Of a stretch of 64,000 bases of DNA, positions 54,099-62,791 are shown in pieces. How positions within the stretch are numbered: position 1 is the stretch's first letter; each line of letters opens with the position of its first letter. The notes beneath the pieces were generated by a model. That model was not told the origin of the DNA. It worked only from the letters and a program-made list of their open reading frames with translations, and ran no database searches. The stretch lies in NCBI GenBank assembly GCA_037045145.1, contig JBAOIA010000012.1, positions 868,001-932,000 on the forward strand, read 5' to 3'. The translations under genes were made by a program, and so were the position numbers. The DNA comes from Bacteroidia bacterium. Lineage in GTDB: Bacteria; Bacteroidota; Bacteroidia; AKYH767-A; OLB10.

Positions 54099-54740
54099 TT
54101 AAATATGTTTGTCAGCTATTAAGCGTAAGAATTCACTACGTGTTCTGTCATTTTCGAATTCGCCAGTAAATGCAGAAGTTGTTGTTACAGAGTTTTGTTT
54201 TTGAATACCGCGCATTTGCATGCAAAGGTGTCTGGCTTCAATAACTACTGCCACTCCAAGAGGCGACAAGGTTTCCTGAATGGCATCTCGAATCTCAACA
54301 GTAAGTCTTTCCTGCACCTGCAATCTGCGGGCAAAGACATCAACAACACGTGGTATCTTGCTCAGCCCTACAATGTAATTGTTGGGAATGTAGGCAACAT
54401 GTGCTTTGCCAAAAAATGGTAACATGTGATGTTCACATAAAGAATATACTTCAATATCTTTTACAATAACCATTTGTTTGTAATCTTCTCGAAAGCGTGC
54501 CGACTCTAAAATTTCTTTTGCATTCAAGTGATAGCCCTGTGTGAGAAACTGCATTGCTTTTGCAACACGTTCCGGTGTTTTAACAATACCCTCGCGTGAA
54601 GTATTTTCTCCCAGGTTCTGCAAAACTTCAAAATAACTTTGTGACAATTTGTTTAATGAATCATGATTGTAATGGTCTATCTTACGATATCCCTCCGGGT
54701 CATCATCATCATCAATTAAATTCTGTGGGCCTTTATTCAT
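54099..54740 (-). CDS. folE: GTP cyclohydrolase I
   Basis: 213 residues with the family signatures: EGIVKTPERVAKAMQFL, SLCEHHMLPFFGKAHVAYIP (zinc Cys/His), SKIPRVVDVFARRLQVQE and CMQMRGIQKQNSVTTT. It converts GTP to 7,8-dihydroneopterin triphosphate for folate or queuosine synthesis. The start overlaps the PTPS/QueD gene by 4 bp, so the two are translationally coupled and provide sequential steps. The N-terminal 15 residues are acidic and variable. Confidence 0.95.
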   Translation of the reverse strand: MNKGPQNLIDDDDDPEGYRKIDHYNHDSLNKLSQSYFEVLQNLGENTSREGIVKTPERVAKAMQFLTQGYHLNAKEILESARFREDYKQMVIVKDIEVYSLCEHHMLPFFGKAHVAYIPNNYIVGLSKIPRVVDVFARRLQVQERLTVEIRDAIQETLSPLGVAVVIEARHLCMQMRGIQKQNSVTTTSAFTGEFENDRTRSEFLRLIADKHI

Positions 54741-55156
54741 TTTTCGTTTCCAAAATATTCAACAAAATTATTTTCTGTTTCAAAGAGTTTAACAGCATGA
54801 AGTAAGGCTCCATGACTCCCAATGGCATCATGTAACTGATTCCATATCTGCACTGCAAGCATTTCTGTTGATGCCATAATTCCCTGCATAAATTTCACAT
54901 CGAGATTGATGTTTTTATGGTCTAGCGGATCAATTACTTTTTCTTTAACAATCTGGCTTAAAACTTTCAAATCAATCACAAAACCTGTTTCAGGATTAGG
55001 TATGCCTTTGACTGTTATAAATAACTCATAATTATGACCATGCCAATTTGGATTAGAGCATTTGCCAAATACCTCTTTGTTTTTTTCCTCACTCCATTCC
55101 GGCTTATACAATTTATGAGCTGCATTAAACCGTTCTTTTCTGGTAATATAAATCAT
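54737..55156 (-). CDS. queD: 6-pyruvoyl-tetrahydropterin synthase/QueD-family enzyme
   Basis: 139 residues. The zinc ligands are FNAAHKLY and HGHNYELF, with the catalytic Cys in GKCSNPNWHGH and the Glu/Asp residues DLKVL and DHKNINLD. The family contains eukaryotic-type PTPS and bacterial QueD (6-carboxy-tetrahydropterin synthase); the residues do not decide between them by eye. In Bacteroidota the folE pairing suggests queuosine or a pterin. The symbol queD is therefore provisional. Confidence 0.85.
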   Translation of the reverse strand: MIYITRKERFNAAHKLYKPEWSEEKNKEVFGKCSNPNWHGHNYELFITVKGIPNPETGFVIDLKVLSQIVKEKVIDPLDHKNINLDVKFMQGIMASTEMLAVQIWNQLHDAIGSHGALLHAVKLFETENNFVEYFGNEK

Positions 55157-55227
55157 TCAATAGATGAATTTCTGCAAAGGTAAAAATCTCAACCAATGCC
55201 ACTGTTAAAACATTAATTTTACACCCT

Positions 55228-55893
55228 GTGAATATACTGATAATTGCAGCAACAAAACAAGAAATAAGCCTCTTTCAGATAGAAAAATCTGAAGAAATTC
55301 ATATTTATAAGGGTCATAAGGTAGAAACGCTGATATCAGGTCCAGGGATTCTGGCAACAGCTTTTCATCTGACCAAGAAACTGAAAGAAAAGCACTTTGA
55401 TTTGGTTATTAATGCAGGTATTGCCGGAAGTTTAGATGAAAATATTAATCCTGGTGAAGTTGTTCAGGTAATTTCCGAACAGATTGCTGATAGTGGTTCT
55501 GAAGATCATGAAAATTTTATTAATCTTTTCGATTTAGGATTAATTGATGGCAATGAATTTCCTTTCAAAGAAAAATGGCTTACTCCAAAAATTATTACAA
55601 CACATTCTTTAGAAAAAACTAAAAAAGTAAATGCCATTACTGTCAACAAAGCTCATGGTAATGAAAACAGTATTAAACAGTTGAAAAAAACGAATACAGG
55701 TCAAATTGAGTCGTTAGAAGGTGCTGCCTGTTTTTATGTTTGTATGATGCTGAATGCAGATGTTGTTCAGCTTAGAGCTATCAGCAACATGGTTGAGCCT
55801 CGTAATCGTAACAACTGGAAAATTGAGTTGGCGGTTACTCATTTAAATGCTTCGTTAAATAATTTACTCCATGAACTACTTCCGTCAGAATAA
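55228..55893 (+). CDS. mqnB: Futalosine hydrolase
   Basis: 221 residues from a GTG start. It is a purine-nucleoside-phosphorylase-like fold with LVINAGIAGSLDENINPG and LEGAACFYVCMMLNADVVQLRAISN, the pattern of futalosine hydrolase. It releases hypoxanthine from futalosine in the menaquinone (MK) pathway used by many anaerobic or environmental Bacteroidota. The 3' end overlaps the start of the AlbA_2 gene by 23 bp. The other mqn genes are elsewhere. Confidence 0.85.
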   Translation: MNILIIAATKQEISLFQIEKSEEIHIYKGHKVETLISGPGILATAFHLTKKLKEKHFDLVINAGIAGSLDENINPGEVVQVISEQIADSGSEDHENFINLFDLGLIDGNEFPFKEKWLTPKIITTHSLEKTKKVNAITVNKAHGNENSIKQLKKTNTGQIESLEGAACFYVCMMLNADVVQLRAISNMVEPRNRNNWKIELAVTHLNASLNNLLHELLPSE

Positions 55894-56542
55894 AGAAATA
55901 CAGAACCCCATAAGGATTCCAACGGCAGTAAGAAAAATGCTTGATTCCGGTGAGAGTGAATTTCTGGATTTTAAGAAAGAAATTACCAGCGTACATAAGA
56001 TTGCAAAAACAATAAGCTCTTTTGCGAATTGTAATGGAGGAAAATTATTGATAGGAGTAAATGATGATAGAACTGTTTGTGGCATCATTCCGGAAGAAGA
56101 AAAATTTATGATTGATAAGGCTGCAACAAATTATTGCAATCCCATGGTTGCAGTTGCATTTAAAGAGTGGCAATGTTCGGACAAAATTATTCTGGAAGTA
56201 TCTGTGCCGGAGAGTGAGCATAAACCAGTTTTTGCCAAAGACGAAAACGAAAAGTGGTGGGTATATATGCGCATCAAAGATCAGACCCTGCTGACCAGCA
56301 AGGTGATGGTTGATGTTTTACGAAAGAAAACAGACAGCAGGTCAACACTAATTGAATTTTCGGAAAAAGAAAAAGCATTGATGGAGTATTTAATTATCCA
56401 TAAAAGAATAACATTGAAACAATATTGCAAGCTCATTAACATTTCGCGTTGGCGGGCAACAAGAATTATTGTAAATCTGATAAGTGTTGGTGTTTTAAAA
56501 GCCAATCATTCAGAGAAAGTAGAATTTTATACACTTGCCTGA
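55871..56542 (+). CDS. AlbA_2 (Schlafen-type) putative DNA-binding protein
   Basis: 223 residues. The AlbA_2 domain (about 20-140) has the start ESEFLDFKKEI and the glycine-rich GGKLLIGVNDDRTVCGI. A C-terminal winged-helix-like part (about 160-223) follows, with ALMEYLIIHKRITLKQYCKL. AlbA_2 domains bind nucleic acid and occur in regulators and in Schlafen RNases. It overlaps both mqnB and rsmE and is embedded in a three-gene + operon, so it is probably a core gene rather than part of a defence system. Confidence 0.8.
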   Translation: MNYFRQNKEIQNPIRIPTAVRKMLDSGESEFLDFKKEITSVHKIAKTISSFANCNGGKLLIGVNDDRTVCGIIPEEEKFMIDKAATNYCNPMVAVAFKEWQCSDKIILEVSVPESEHKPVFAKDENEKWWVYMRIKDQTLLTSKVMVDVLRKKTDSRSTLIEFSEKEKALMEYLIIHKRITLKQYCKLINISRWRATRIIVNLISVGVLKANHSEKVEFYTLA

Positions 56543-57246
56543 TGGAATTATTTTACAGCACAGCTATTGAAGATAATACTATTTCGTTAGATGAAGTAGA
56601 AAGTGCTCATTGCTTACGTGTGCTTCGTCATAAAATTGGCGACCCTATTGCAGTTACCGATGGAAAAGGCAACAGCTATAAGGGAATCATTTCTGCTGCA
56701 TCAAAAATCTGCAAGGTTGAAATAACAGCACACCACTTTGAAAACCCTACGAGCAATCAATTACACATTGCTATTGCACCTCCGAAGTCAATTGACAGGT
56801 TTGAATGGTTCTTAGAAAAAGCAACTGAACTAGGTATTGAAAAAATTACACCGCTGCAATGTCGCTACAGCGAACGTAAACATATAAATGCTGAACGGTG
56901 TAGTAAGATATTATTATCAGCAATGAAACAAAGCAACAGAGTTTATTTGCCATTACTGCATGAAATGATGTCGTTTGAGAAATTCATTACAACTGCTTCA
57001 CCAGCAAAAAAACTGATTGCGCATTGTGAAGAGAGTGTAAAAATTACGCTTGAAAAATCAATTTCAGCAGCACAGATAATAGTACTTATAGGTCCGGAAG
57101 GTGATTTCTCACAACATGAAATTAAACTTGCCAATGACGCAGGTTATGAAAATATTTCTCTTGGTGAAAAAAGGCTACGTACAGAAACTGCAGCCTTGCA
57201 TGTTTGCAGTGCATTTGCACTTAAAAACAGATCAGGTCAATCGTAA
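56542..57246 (+). CDS. rsmE: 16S rRNA (uracil-1498-N3) methyltransferase RsmE
   Basis: 234 residues from the ATG at 56542, which overlaps the TGA of the AlbA_2 gene (TGATG); the longer frame to 56449 is not conserved. The SPOUT-fold signatures are present: HCLRVLRHKIGDPIAVTDG at the N-terminus, WFLEKATELGIEKITPL, and the knot VLIGPEGDFSQHEI followed by LGEKRLRTETAALHVCSAF. It methylates U1498 of 16S rRNA. Complete. Confidence 0.95.
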   Translation: MELFYSTAIEDNTISLDEVESAHCLRVLRHKIGDPIAVTDGKGNSYKGIISAASKICKVEITAHHFENPTSNQLHIAIAPPKSIDRFEWFLEKATELGIEKITPLQCRYSERKHINAERCSKILLSAMKQSNRVYLPLLHEMMSFEKFITTASPAKKLIAHCEESVKITLEKSISAAQIIVLIGPEGDFSQHEIKLANDAGYENISLGEKRLRTETAALHVCSAFALKNRSGQS

Positions 57247-57262
57247 AAACGACTGACCTGAT
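57231..57262 (-). terminator. Terminator hairpin between osmC and rsmE
   Basis: ATCAGGTCA (57231-57239) pairs with TGACCTGAT (57254-57262), and TCG/CGA extends the stem around TAAAAA, with one mismatch. On the - strand it is followed by CTGTTTTTAAG, a T-run, so it is best read as the terminator of osmC. It overlaps the last codons of rsmE, where the same hairpin could work weakly. Confidence 0.65.
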
Positions 57263-57273
57263 TCAAAAGAGTT

Positions 57274-57690
57274 TTAAGCTAATGTTGCGCTTAAAGTAAT
57301 GTCGGTATTCAGAAGTTTTGAAATAGGACAATTGGCTTTTGCCTCATTGGCACACTCTTCAAATTTTTCTTTTGTGATACCTGCAACTTTTGCATTCAGA
57401 ATAAGGTGTGAGTTGGTTATTGCGCCATTATCAAGTGTAATTTCGCATTTTGTTTCAATGGCATCCGGAGTAAATCCTGCAGCACCTAAAACAAAACTTA
57501 ATTTCATACTGAAACAGCCTGCATGTGCTGCTGCTATCAGTTCTTCGGGGTTGGTACCTACTCCATCTTCAAAGCGTGTATTATAAGAATACTGTGATTG
57601 ATTCAAGACAGTGCTTTGTGTTGTTACTTTTCCCTTACCTTCTTTGCCTGAGCCATTCCAAAAGGCTGTTGCATTTCTTTTAATTGCCAT
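57274..57690 (-). CDS. osmC: OsmC-family peroxiredoxin
   Basis: 138 residues with the OsmC core: TNPEELIAAAHAGCFSMKLSF (first redox Cys) and EAKANCPISKLL (second Cys). Thiol-based peroxidases of this family reduce organic hydroperoxides. The gene stands alone on -, between the hairpin shared with rsmE and hutH. Both cysteines are present, so activity is likely. Confidence 0.92.
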   Translation of the reverse strand: MAIKRNATAFWNGSGKEGKGKVTTQSTVLNQSQYSYNTRFEDGVGTNPEELIAAAHAGCFSMKLSFVLGAAGFTPDAIETKCEITLDNGAITNSHLILNAKVAGITKEKFEECANEAKANCPISKLLNTDITLSATLA

Positions 57691-57726
57691 AATGATTTTT
57701 AATGTTTGAGTTATTTAATTTTATAT

Positions 57727-59223
57727 TTATTCGTATTGATTAACATTTACTGACTGCAAAAAGTTTATTGAAGTCTGTATATCTGTATAAAGTATCCTGT
57801 CTTTATTCATAAATGAAACTTCTTTTCTGAAAAGACTCATAAAAGATTCCAATGGAGCAGATGATTTTAAAGGTCTTCTGAATTCAAATGCCTGTGCGGC
57901 ATTGAGCAACTCAATTGCCAATACCTTCTCTGTATTATGGAGTACTTTATACAATTTTGTTGCTGCATTGGCACCCATGCTCACATGATCTTCCTGTCCA
58001 TTGCTTGATACAATACTATCAACAGATGCTGGCATACACAATTGTTTGTTCTGGCTTACAATAGAAGCTGCCGTGTATTGTGGAATCATCATTCCGGAAT
58101 TCAGCCCAGGATCTGCAACAAGGAATGAAGGCAAACCACGTTGTCCGGAAATAAGTTGATAGGTTCTGCGCTCGGAGATATTTGCCAACTCACTTAATGC
58201 AATAGCTAAAAAATCAAGAACTAATGCCAAGGGCTGTCCATGAAAATTTCCTGCTGAAATGACTAAATCATCGTCAGGAAAGACTGTGGGATTATCGGTA
58301 ACAGAATTTATTTCATTAAATATCACATAGCTCACATAATCCAGTGCATCTTTACTGGCACCATGCACTTGCGGAATACACCTGAATGAATAGGGGTCCT
58401 GAACATGTGCTTTCTTTCTACTTATCATCTCACTATCCGACAATAACTGACGGTAACGCAATGCTGTTGCTATCTGCCCTTTATGTGGGCGTATCTGATG
58501 AATGAGGTGATGAAATGGTTCAATTCTGCCATCGAAAGCATCTAATGACAGCGCTCCGATTATATCTGCAAGCAACATCAAACGTTGCGACTGCATAACT
58601 GCGTAAGTGCCATAGGCGTTCATAAACTGTGTGCCGTTCAGTAAAGCCAGTCCTTCTTTTGACTGTAGCTTGATGGGCTGCCAGCCAAACTGATTGAGTA
58701 CTTCTGCTGATGGCACCTTCTTTCCATTAAAATACACTTCACCCATACCGATGAGTGGCAGGCACAGATGTGCCAACGGAGCCAAATCTCCTGATGCACC
58801 TAAAGAACCCTGTGTATAAACAACAGGAAATATTTCGTGATTATAAAAATCAATCAAACGTTGAACAGTCTGCAACTGTACACCGGAGTTGCCATAACTA
58901 AGTCCCTGAATTTTCAGAAATAACATTAACTTAACAATAGCAACCGGCACTTCATCACCACAACCACAGGCGTGAGACATCACCAAATTCTCCTGTAGCT
59001 TTCCCAAATCTGCAACATCAATACTCTTGTTGTACAAAGAGCCGAAACCTGTGTTAATACCATAAACCGGCTCAGCCAGTGAGCCGACTTTAACATCGAG
59101 ATAACTACGGCAATGCGCAATACGTTTAACTACATCTTCAGATAACTCAAGAGCAGCTTTACTTTCAATAATTTGATTAAGTGTTTTAAAATCCAGATGT
59201 TGTGATGATATCTGATGTTTCAT
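57727..59223 (-). CDS. hutH: Histidine ammonia-lyase
   Basis: 498 residues. The MIO-forming triplet Ala-Ser-Gly occurs in GSLGASGDLAPLAHL (about residues 142-144), and the segments GINTGFGSL, LALLNGTQFMNAYGTY and ISAGNFHGQPLALVLD are typical of HAL/PAL/TAL enzymes. It removes ammonia from histidine to give urocanate. Other hut genes are absent here, so it could be a stand-alone HAL or a related aromatic lyase; the closest call is hutH. It follows hisS by 32 bp on the same strand. Confidence 0.9.
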   Translation of the reverse strand: MKHQISSQHLDFKTLNQIIESKAALELSEDVVKRIAHCRSYLDVKVGSLAEPVYGINTGFGSLYNKSIDVADLGKLQENLVMSHACGCGDEVPVAIVKLMLFLKIQGLSYGNSGVQLQTVQRLIDFYNHEIFPVVYTQGSLGASGDLAPLAHLCLPLIGMGEVYFNGKKVPSAEVLNQFGWQPIKLQSKEGLALLNGTQFMNAYGTYAVMQSQRLMLLADIIGALSLDAFDGRIEPFHHLIHQIRPHKGQIATALRYRQLLSDSEMISRKKAHVQDPYSFRCIPQVHGASKDALDYVSYVIFNEINSVTDNPTVFPDDDLVISAGNFHGQPLALVLDFLAIALSELANISERRTYQLISGQRGLPSFLVADPGLNSGMMIPQYTAASIVSQNKQLCMPASVDSIVSSNGQEDHVSMGANAATKLYKVLHNTEKVLAIELLNAAQAFEFRRPLKSSAPLESFMSLFRKEVSFMNKDRILYTDIQTSINFLQSVNVNQYE

Positions 59224-59255
59224 ATTTTTACTGATGTTACTTTCTCTAAAAAATA

Positions 59256-60623
59256 TTATTCCTTGTTTAGCTTAGATATTATTTCGTTTAATGTTAACTG
59301 TTCTTGTAGCCCTGTTGTCATATCTTTTATAGTGAGCCTTTCACTTTTCATTTCATCCTTTCCGATTAAAATTACAAAAGGAATTTTCTTGGAGTCGGCA
59401 TAACTCATTTGCTTTTTCATTTTTGCTGAGTGTTCAGGAAATATCTCTGCATTGATTCCGGCATGTCTCAGTTCATTCAAAATCTTTAAACAAAATTGCT
59501 CTTCTTCCTGACCAAAGTTTGTAAACAAAACCTGCGTTGTCGTCTCACTCAAATGTAGTTGATCAAACAAATTCATTTCCAGCATGACATCATAAATTCT
59601 GTCTATTCCAAATGAAATACCAACACCACTGACATTAGGCAGGCCAAAAATTCCGGTCAGGTCGTCATAGCGTCCTCCGCCAAGCACACTGCCACTGTAT
59701 GTTGAACGTGAGTCATTAACCTTCACTTCAAAAATTGAGCCTGTGTAATAATTAAGCCCACGTGCAAGGGTAATATCTAATTCAAGATTTTTAAGATGTT
59801 CTCCAAATGCATGAAGATAATTTACTACATTTTCTGTCTCTTCAATACCTTTTAATCCAATTGAAGACTCAGTCAAAAATGATTTCAGGAAATTAAGTTT
59901 TGATTCAAAATCACCTCGTATTTCGAAAAGTGATTGCATCTTTTCGACTACATCTGATGAAAGCCCCTTAGCCAAAAGTTCTTCCTTAACTTTTTGTTCG
60001 CCTATTTTATCGAGCTTATCAATGGCAACGGTTATATCAATCAGTTTATCAGAATGACCAATAACTTCGGCAATGCCTGCCAGAATTTTTCTGTTGTTGA
60101 TTTTAATGGCAACACCAATCTGCAAACTCCTAAAGACTTCCTGAATAATCAGAAGAAACTCCGCTTCGCTGATCAATGAGGTTGAGCCTATAATATCGGC
60201 ATCGCACTGATAAAATTCGCGATAACGCCCCTTCTGTGGACGGTCTGCCCGCCAGACAGGTTGCATCTGATAGCGCTTAAACGGAAAGCTAATTTCATTC
60301 TGATGCATTACCACATAGCGAGCAAATGGTACGGTTAAATCATATCGCAAACCTTTCTCTGCCAAATCAGAAATTTTCAGACTATCACCTTTTGATTTTG
60401 CATCCGGAACAACTTCGCCTGAATTTAAAATTCTGTATAAAAGTTTATCACCTTCCTCACCATATTTACCTTCAAGTGTTGATAGATTTTCCATAGCAGG
60501 TGTCTCGATCTGAACAAAACCATAGCGTTCATATACCTTTCTGATGGTATTGAAAATAAAGTTTCTCCGTACCATTTCTACGGGCGAAAAATCACGTGTG
60601 CCTTTAGGGATGAGTGGTTTCAT
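59256..60623 (-). CDS. hisS: Histidine-tRNA ligase
   Basis: 455 residues. Class II motif 1 is seen in PKGTRDFSPVEM; motif 2 in RYREFYQCDADIIG; the histidine-binding LARGLNYYTGSIFEV and motif 3 GISFGIDRIYDVM are also present. The C-terminal anticodon-binding domain covers about 355-455. Complete and of normal length. It lies in the same strand block as hutH and ettA. The coupling of hisS to hutH is probably accidental. Confidence 0.96.
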   Translation of the reverse strand: MKPLIPKGTRDFSPVEMVRRNFIFNTIRKVYERYGFVQIETPAMENLSTLEGKYGEEGDKLLYRILNSGEVVPDAKSKGDSLKISDLAEKGLRYDLTVPFARYVVMHQNEISFPFKRYQMQPVWRADRPQKGRYREFYQCDADIIGSTSLISEAEFLLIIQEVFRSLQIGVAIKINNRKILAGIAEVIGHSDKLIDITVAIDKLDKIGEQKVKEELLAKGLSSDVVEKMQSLFEIRGDFESKLNFLKSFLTESSIGLKGIEETENVVNYLHAFGEHLKNLELDITLARGLNYYTGSIFEVKVNDSRSTYSGSVLGGGRYDDLTGIFGLPNVSGVGISFGIDRIYDVMLEMNLFDQLHLSETTTQVLFTNFGQEEEQFCLKILNELRHAGINAEIFPEHSAKMKKQMSYADSKKIPFVILIGKDEMKSERLTIKDMTTGLQEQLTLNEIISKLNKE

Positions 60624-60667
60624 TAATTACGAATCTTTACGAATATACAAATCTGCGATGCTTTGAA

Positions 60668-62359
60668 TTACGAATTCTTAACTAAGCTCTTATATCTTAC
60701 TCTATGAGGCGTTACATCTCCTAATCGTTTTTTCTTATTCTCTTCATAGTCGGAATATCCACCTTCGAAATAATATACCTGCGAATCGTCTTCAAAAGCA
60801 AGAATGTGCGTGCACACCCTATCTAAGAACCATCTGTCGTGGCTGATGATTACTGCACAACCTGCAAAGTTTTCAATTGCTTCTTCTAATGCACGCAATG
60901 TGTTTACATCAATATCGTTGGTAGGCTCATCAAGCAACAACACGTTGGCTTCGCTACGTAACGTCAATGCTAAATGCAATCTGTTGCGCTCGCCTCCGGA
61001 AAGTACTCCGCATTTTTTTCCCTGATCGGCACCAGTGAAATTAAACCGTGCAACATAAGCACGTGAGTTCAGAAGCTTACCACCCAGCTCAATGGATTCA
61101 TTGCCTCCGGAGATTACTTCCCACACTGTTTTTTCAGGGTCAATTTCTTTATGTGTTTGATCGGCATAGCCAATGCGAACCGTACTACCAATTTTAAACG
61201 TTCCGGAATCTGGTTGCTCAAGTCCCATTACCATACGGAAAATTGTTGTCTTTCCTGCACCATTAGGACCAATGATTCCAACAATACCGTTTGGGGGTAA
61301 TTTAAAGTTAAGATCATCATATAAAACTTTATTTCCATAAGCTTTTGAAACTTTAACAGCTTCAATTACCTCATTACCCAAGCGTGGCCCGTTAGGAATA
61401 AATATTTCCAGTTTCTCTTCCTTCTGTTTTACATCTTCACTCAATAAGTTTTCATAGGCAGTTAAACGTGCCTTTCCTTTTGACTGACGTGCCTTGGGCG
61501 ACATGCGTACCCACTCTAACTCGCGTTGTAAAGTTTTCTGACGTTTGCTTTCCTGTTTTTCTTCCTGTGCAAGTCGGTTTGATTTCTGTTCTAGCCAACT
61601 TGAATAATTTCCTTTCCAGGGAATGCCTTCGCCACGGTCAAGTTCAAGAATCCATCCTGCAACATTATCCAGAAAATAACGGTCATGCGTTACGGCAATC
61701 ACAGTTCCAGCATATTGTTTAAGATGCTGTTCTAACCAATCAACCGACTCTGCATCCAAATGGTTTGTTGGCTCATCAAGTAGCAGCACATCGGGCTGTT
61801 GCAACAACAGGCGACATAAAGCAAGTCTTCTACGTTCACCACCGGAAAGTATATTTACGGGAGCATCGGCCTCAGGACAACGAAGTGCATCCATAGCTAC
61901 TTCAATTTTGTTGTCAAGATTCCATGCATCTGAAGCATCAATTTTTTCTTGCAGTGCAGCCTGACGATTGAGAAGTTTGTCCATTTTATCAGCATCGGAA
62001 TAATACTCCTCTTCACCCATTTTGTTATTTACATCATCGTATTCTTTGAGTAAATCAACAATGGGTTGAACACCTTCCATGACAATTTCCTTTGCTGTTT
62101 TACGCTCATCTAACTTAGGCTCCTGCTCGAGATAGCCAACAGTGTAGCCTGGAGAAAACACAACCTCACCGGTAAAGGATTTGTCTATTCCGGCAATAAT
62201 TTTCATTAAGGTTGACTTACCTGCACCATTCAAACCAAGGATACCGATTTTGGCACCATAGTAAAAAGAGAGGTAAATATCTTTTAAAATTTGTCGTTGT
62301 GGCGGAACCGTTTTGCTAACACCCACCATTGAGAAAATAATCTTTTTATCGTCACTCAT
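60668..62359 (-). CDS. ettA: Energy-dependent translational throttle protein EttA (ABC-F)
   Basis: 563 residues with two ABC ATPase domains: Walker A GLNGAGKST (about 41-49) and GPNGAGKTT (about 363-371), with signatures LSGGERRRLALCRLL and LSGGERNRLHLALTL and Walker B LLLDEPTNHLD and LLLDEPTNDID. The linker (about 245-330) and the arm insertion (KKMGEEEYYSDADKMDKL-like) identify EttA rather than Uup. It binds the ribosomal E site and gates translation by ATP level. Complete; the next gene upstream is the secreted protein on +. Confidence 0.94.
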   Translation of the reverse strand: MSDDKKIIFSMVGVSKTVPPQRQILKDIYLSFYYGAKIGILGLNGAGKSTLMKIIAGIDKSFTGEVVFSPGYTVGYLEQEPKLDERKTAKEIVMEGVQPIVDLLKEYDDVNNKMGEEEYYSDADKMDKLLNRQAALQEKIDASDAWNLDNKIEVAMDALRCPEADAPVNILSGGERRRLALCRLLLQQPDVLLLDEPTNHLDAESVDWLEQHLKQYAGTVIAVTHDRYFLDNVAGWILELDRGEGIPWKGNYSSWLEQKSNRLAQEEKQESKRQKTLQRELEWVRMSPKARQSKGKARLTAYENLLSEDVKQKEEKLEIFIPNGPRLGNEVIEAVKVSKAYGNKVLYDDLNFKLPPNGIVGIIGPNGAGKTTIFRMVMGLEQPDSGTFKIGSTVRIGYADQTHKEIDPEKTVWEVISGGNESIELGGKLLNSRAYVARFNFTGADQGKKCGVLSGGERNRLHLALTLRSEANVLLLDEPTNDIDVNTLRALEEAIENFAGCAVIISHDRWFLDRVCTHILAFEDDSQVYYFEGGYSDYEENKKKRLGDVTPHRVRYKSLVKNS

Positions 62360-62719
62360 TACAGCTTTTTTTAATTGGAGTGCAAAGGTAGGTAAAGTTG
62401 ATGAGTCGTTAATTGTTAGAGGCGGGGATTTAGCTAATTAGATAGTTTTAAAATTCTAAGCTATGCCCCTTTAATGTGCAAAAGGTGATGGGGTGAATAT
62501 TAAGATATTGACATGAAAACTGTAGAAGTGTTTAAAATGCTTGGAAGTTAGAAAGTTTTAACATCCTATATAAATCCTATGAATTCTCCGATGTAAAATC
62601 AAAAAGAAGTTGAGGAGACAAAACGGGTAGGGAAAAATGGAATTTTGATTTTTTATATTGAATTATTCAAGTTAAAAATGAAACATTACATTAAAAATAT
62701 TACTGATAAAATATTTTAA
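62360..62719. other. Gene-free stretch
   Basis: No coding frame, RNA gene or clear terminator was recognised between ettA and the palindrome at 62720. The stretch is AT-rich and includes a few short direct repeats of no evident meaning. Confidence 0.5.
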
Positions 62720-62745
62720 TCTATTGTGACTTAAGTCACAATAGA
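62720..62745 (+). promoter_or_regulatory. Perfect CRP-type palindrome before the secreted-protein gene
   Basis: A 26-bp perfect palindrome with core TGTGA-CTTAAG-TCACA (62725-62740), identical to the CRP/FNR-type consensus TGTGA-N6-TCACA. If the -7 element is TAGCTTTA at 62762-62769, the centre lies about 40 bp upstream of the start, a typical class II activator position. The Bacteroidota regulator that binds it is unknown. Confidence 0.6.
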
Positions 62746-62791
62746 AACGTCCAAATCACATTAGCTTTACACAATAACAAACTAAATAAAA

